The notes below the pieces were generated by a model. That model ran no database searches, was not told the origin of the DNA, and saw nothing but the letters and a program-made list of their open reading frames with translations. Of a DNA stretch of 64,000 nucleotides, positions 59,324 to 64,000 are shown in pieces (position 1 is the first letter of the stretch; each line of letters begins with the position of its first letter). Source of the stretch: Limnanthes douglasii subsp. nivea (taxonomy: Eukaryota; Streptophyta; Magnoliopsida; Brassicales; Limnanthaceae); the NCBI GenBank assembly GCA_036936605.1, contig JAUPFV010000002.1:321424893-321488892 (forward strand). The letters run 5' to 3'. The position numbers and the translations under genes are program-made.

Positions 59324-61657
59324 AATTTTATTTTAAAATAAATAAAAACAAGTTAAATTTTTAATAATTTAACTTTAAAGTTTAGGAGAGACTTTTAAGT
59401 CCTAAATTTTATATATTAAATAAAACTTAGTTTGTGACCGGACCAGTGTATTTAAGTATCTTATAACAAATTTAAAATTCATACATTGTATACGGTAATA
59501 ATAACATAGCACTTGTAATGAAAATAAGTTAAACAACTCAAATTAAAACTATTTCAACATTTACTCTCAAAATCAAAAATAATAATTTATATTACTGTTT
59601 CAACATTAGCTTTAACCCTTAGAAGGACACACGTAATTATGGATACATTACATTCATTCATCGAATGATTTGTTATAAACATTATAAATTCAACCGTTAA
59701 CCATTTAAAATATTCAACTAATATTAGATAGTGTGTTAAAAAAAGTATTGGAATATTATTAAACATTGTTTCCGCCGCATCATATTTTCTCTTTATTTTA
59801 TATCTTATTTTACTCGATTTGAACACTCTACTTGTGGTGTGTAGTATATGTCTTGTTAAATATCTTTCCATCCGCTTGACCTCATCTCATGTTCAGATAA
59901 TTTTTTCAATGTATTTGTTAATTCTAAATTAATAATAATATACTTATTCATCTTAACCCCTACACGATGTTCACTCAATCCAAAACTTTCATACAAGTAG
60001 TATAAAACCTCTTTAATTCTCATATATCACCCGTGTATTTTTATATATGTCAGTGTTATATGAATGTCGGTAGAGAGTGTTGGTTCTATTGCTACCCCTC
60101 GCATATCAATCACTCATATTTACTACATTCTCAACCTTATTTTAAATCTGGTTTAGGACAGTCAATTTTTCTAAGTTTGGTCATTGTGTATTTTTTTCTT
60201 TTGCTTTATGTGGAACTCTTCCCGTCCCGAACATCGCTAGTAAACATTCGTCAAACCAAAAATGCTATATCATCTTAAATTAATTTTATAAAAAACGAAT
60301 GCAGAACATAATATATTTTCTAAACAAAGTTCACCTTTATTGTTAGATCATTTGTAGTCGTACTTTTTAAATCTGCATGTCAAGTAATGCCAACTACATA
60401 TGTATTAATAGTATTAATTTTGATCCATCCTTAACTTTTATCTTTTACAAAAATAAATTTGATTTGATTTTCATATATTTTTAAAAAGATATATTTTTTA
60501 AATAAAAAAATTGATTTTGTTTCTATGTATTATTTAAAATATATGTTAAATATTAGTTTTGATTTTTTTATTTGCTCGAGTATATTCTAAAAATACTTTT
60601 TAAATAATAAAGTTGATTTTATTTCATGCATCTTTTCTATAAAAATTGATTTTATTTCTATTAGCTTTTCAAAAATATCTTTTATGTAATGAATTTGATT
60701 TTAGTTCCATGTATCTTTTAAAATATCTTTTAAATATTGGAATTTATTTTGTTATATGATTATATCATATTTTTAAAATATCTTTTAAAATAATATGTTA
60801 AAAGTTTTTTTTTTATAATTAATTTTTTATATCGGGTAACAAACTATTAAAATGGAAATAAAAATATTAAAAAAACTAAAGAAAATGAAAAATGGAAGAT
60901 TGAAAAAAAAGAAAATAATAATTTCCGGGTTTTGTTAAGTCTCTTAAAATTTAATAAATACACTAAAAATATTAAATTGTTTTAATTAACCTGTACTTTA
61001 ACTCATTTAGTGGAGTAATTTTTGGAACGGTATACTCCAATCTATAATCAAAACTCATCAAAAAAAAACCTAACATTCGAATTAACTCTAAAGAATAAAA
61101 CAAACAAGAATTCGGGAAAACCTAATACTCGAATCAACTCTACCACTTGGATTACTTTTTGGTGGAGAGACCAAATACTCGAATTGCCTTTATGTGAGAC
61201 TAGGTATTCGAAAAATGATGCCGTTGAAAAATTTCACAGATAAAATAAATTACGATAATCAGATCAGTTACGGTATTAAAATTATTCAGCATATAAATTG
61301 ATAATCCTAAATTCATAATTGAAATTACCACCGGATATAGACATACAATTGATAATCCCAAAAGATTCATTTTACAAATAGATCCAACCCATTTAAAAAA
61401 AAAGACTCAATTATCTATAAAAACAAAACAATTACATCCCCAAATTAAAATATTTAACCCCAATTTCAAAATCAATTCTTCCTCCTCAAACTTTCTTTGT
61501 CATATTATCAAATTCATTAAGGGTAAAATTGTGTTTAAAATTTAAGTTTGGACTAATAGGTAAATAAAATCATATTTTGGTAGATATTGGTAAAATCTAT
61601 TTGAGGCTGGACTTATTAATAAATTGGATACGTCTTTATACCCAATTGCTATAAATT

Positions 61658-63213
61658 CCTAAGGAAAACAACGAATACAGCCTGGTGAAAAGCAAAGCAA
61701 GATCCGATAACTACTCAAAATCAAAAGAACCAAACAAAATGTGGGTTCAAAAGATGAAGTACATTAATGTTAACAATAAATAAGACATCAAAAAAGATAA
61801 ATGGGCATATTTAAATGAATCAAAATCTCAAATAGGAATAGTCCACAAGTACAACAATCTAATAAGAACTTGTTATCAAAATTTTATATACCAAATTCCA
61901 TTTAATCCACAAATAAAATGGATAATTTACAACCCAAAAGTAACATTAGTAAAGAATATTATAGATTAGAGTTGACTTCAACACATGAAAGTTTTGATAA
62001 AGTCACAAAAAAATTGATGCCTTTAATATAATTGACTATAGTAATAACATACCATTATCTAATAAGATAAATTCAACTGGAAATGATATAGAATCTCCTA
62101 AGTATTCAAGATCAACAACCCTTCCAACAACTCAAGAGAATGAAAAAAACATTAAATAAAGAAAACAACAAAAATCTTTCAAAAAGGTTTAAAATGTCTA
62201 AGTAAAAAATAATTATAGGTTCCAATTACTATACATTATTTAAGCTGGACTAACCATGGTGTCGGCAATAAAGGAACCTTAAGAAGATTAAAATCATTAA
62301 TAAAACTATAAAATATTGATTTCATTGTTCTTCAAAAGCCAATGATATCAATTCATAAAGTGGACAAAATTTCAAAATAAATTAGGTTCACCAATGATAA
62401 AGCTAATATTAATAATAAAATATGAATATTTTTGAAAGATAACTTTCAAATATATTTTTTTGAAAATAATGACCAACTTCTCTGTATGATGGTGAAACAA
62501 TCCTCATTGAATAAATAGTTTATGTTCAGTATCATATATGATAAATGCTCAAGAAATCAAAGACTATCATTATGGAACAATCTCAGATAAATCTCCACAA
62601 CTAACTAAGAGTGGTTACTTGCTGGAGTTCAATGAAAATAACAAACGCAATTGAGAGGTACAAACGATTTCAACAGTATGATCCTGGATTGTCAACTTGA
62701 GGATCCAGGATATACTGGTTCAAAATACACTTGGTATAATAATAAAACGCATAATAGATTAGATAGAACATTACACAATTCAACATGGAGTGATTATTTC
62801 AATATCACAAGGGTCAATAATCTAGCAAGAACTGAGTCACATTATTCCCCTTGCGTATATCCATCTCATCTCAAAATAACAAATGAATCCTTTCATTTCA
62901 ACTCCAAAATATGTGGATCCTTCACAATGATATCCTAAAATTGTTAATCAAAGTTGGAAATAGCATCTTTCTGGTGACCCAATAACAATATTCTAGTCAA
63001 AATTAAAAAAGATTAAAAAATAAATTAAAGATATGGAACAAAGACATCTTTGGCAATATGTTTGACAGTTTTCCCCAAGTTGTTGAAAAATGTTAGGATT
63101 TTTGAAACGTTGCTTGAGAAACCTTAAAACATAATACTAAAATCATTTTTTTTAAAATTAGAGCTATCCACTTGAATTTATTGGCCGAAGAAGAGGCATT
63201 CTAGCAACAAATG
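61658..63213 (+). pseudogene. LINE fragment, copy 3
   Basis: Collinear duplicate of 22335-23890. The open endonuclease segment is at 62651-62938, identical to copies 1 and 2. Confidence 0.9.
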
Positions 63214-63342
63214 AGTACCTTTATTTGGTATACAACTAGAGGCATTCATATTGGCCGAAGTTTTTCTCTAAATCGAATGGAGAAAAAATAGATGGTCTTT
63301 GAATCCAAATCTATTGCCAGTGAGATTTGACACAAAATACTT

Positions 63343-64000
63343 ACGCATTTTCATGATCCAAGATTTCGTCACATGCAATCAAAGAAGTTGTCTAAAGGAC
63401 TCACGAACATTTAGGATGACAGGCCTTCTTGTCATGCTTGTAATTTTCGGAAGCAATATAGGAAACAAATTTCCTAAACAAGCTTGGATAGCCTCATGAA
63501 AGCTACAAATGGTTCATACTGATCTTTGTGGTCCTCAACAGAAACCATCACTAAATGGTAATCCTTATTACATCATTTTTATTGATGATCTAACAAGAAT
63601 ATACTAGATCTATTTTTTTAAAGAAAAACTTTGAAGTTTTTGTTGTATTTTAGAAATTTAGATCCAAAGTTGAGAATATAAGTATATGCTCTATTCATAC
63701 TATAAGTATTGATAATGACGGGGAGTAGACTTCAGAAACTTTTAACATGTTTTCTAAAGAGACTAGAATTGAACGTCAGTTGATATCATCATATTCTCAT
63801 CAATAGAATATGGGTAGTAAAAGAAGAAATAGATTCATAATGGAAATGACGAGATACTTGCTTCATGAAAAGAATCTTCCATAATACTTTTAGGGAGAAG
63901 CAGCAAACATTGATGTGTACTTACATAATCAAAATCTAACAAAACCTTCAATACACCTAACATCATTTGAAGCTTTATATGGTGACAAACCTTCTTTAAA
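63343..64000 (+). pseudogene. Copia relic A, copy 3 (cut by window end)
   Basis: Duplicate of the first 658 bp of 24020-25387. It reaches the integrase segment GDKPSL at the end of the window. Confidence 0.9.

Larger units (their letters stand above)
59324..64000. repeat. Macro-repeat unit, copy 3 (cut by window end)
   Basis: It starts with the same junction as copy 2 and maps from copy 1 by adding 39323. Over its 4677 bp I noticed T at 61367 and A at 61619 where copies 1 and 2 have C and G. It shares with copy 2 the C corresponding to 20807, where copy 1 has T. The array continues beyond the window, so the total copy number is unknown. Confidence 0.95.

Noticed and set aside
1..64000. A defence, metabolic or other multi-gene system
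   Set aside because: No intact gene cluster is present. All recognisable coding sequence belongs to retroelements.

Overview
The window is AT-rich plant nuclear DNA, most likely from a eudicot. The evidence is the composition and the elements present: Ty1/Copia, Ty3/Gypsy (Tat-like, with a second RNase H) and plant LINE relics, a short LTR element primed by initiator tRNA-Met, and no bacterial-style gene organisation. I found no intact host gene, tRNA, rRNA, CRISPR array or complete autonomous transposon. Almost all recognisable coding sequence is decayed retroelement protein, broken by stops and frameshifts, as expected of old heterochromatic sequence.

Layout of the left flank (1-20000, present once). 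A Ty3/Gypsy pol relic on the + strand (about 1580-4755) is interrupted by a young, structurally complete miniature LTR element on the minus strand (218-1573, with target duplications at 213-217 and 1574-1578). Its internal region is essentially a 30-bp minisatellite. Downstream lie a degenerate tandem repeat, a probable antisense relic, a plant RNase H domain relic (8645-9010), a foldback (10022-10122), a Copia RT/RNase H relic (11600-12600), a second Gypsy fragment (12970-13750), two LINE 3' ends in opposite orientation (13752-14512 + and about 16000-16625 -), a LINE ORF1/ORF2 junction fragment (16900-17780) and telobox-containing tandem repeats (19408-19751).

Layout of the right side (20001-64000). 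This is a head-to-tail tandem array of one unit of about 19.65 kb: copy 1 20001-39673, copy 2 39674-59323, copy 3 59324 to the window end (truncated by the window). I spotted only 7 substitutions and 3 length changes (an A run, an ATG microsatellite and an AT microsatellite) between copies 1 and 2, so the array is either very recent, recently homogenised, or partly an assembly effect. Each unit carries a LINE fragment (+), a Copia integrase/RNase H relic (+), one Copia LTR followed directly by a primer-binding site and a second Copia relic (+), a + strand coding relic that is antisense to a neighbouring Gypsy element, a 37-38 bp minisatellite, a nearly full-length but broken Tat-like Gypsy element on the minus strand with an internal 1.08-kb duplication around its protease, and a second Gypsy integrase tail at the unit end.

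There is no set of genes here working as a pathway. The interest is structural: the macro-repeat, the minisatellite-filled miniature LTR element, two Copia elements sharing one LTR, and a pol / tandem repeat / antisense-frame arrangement seen in more than one Gypsy relic.
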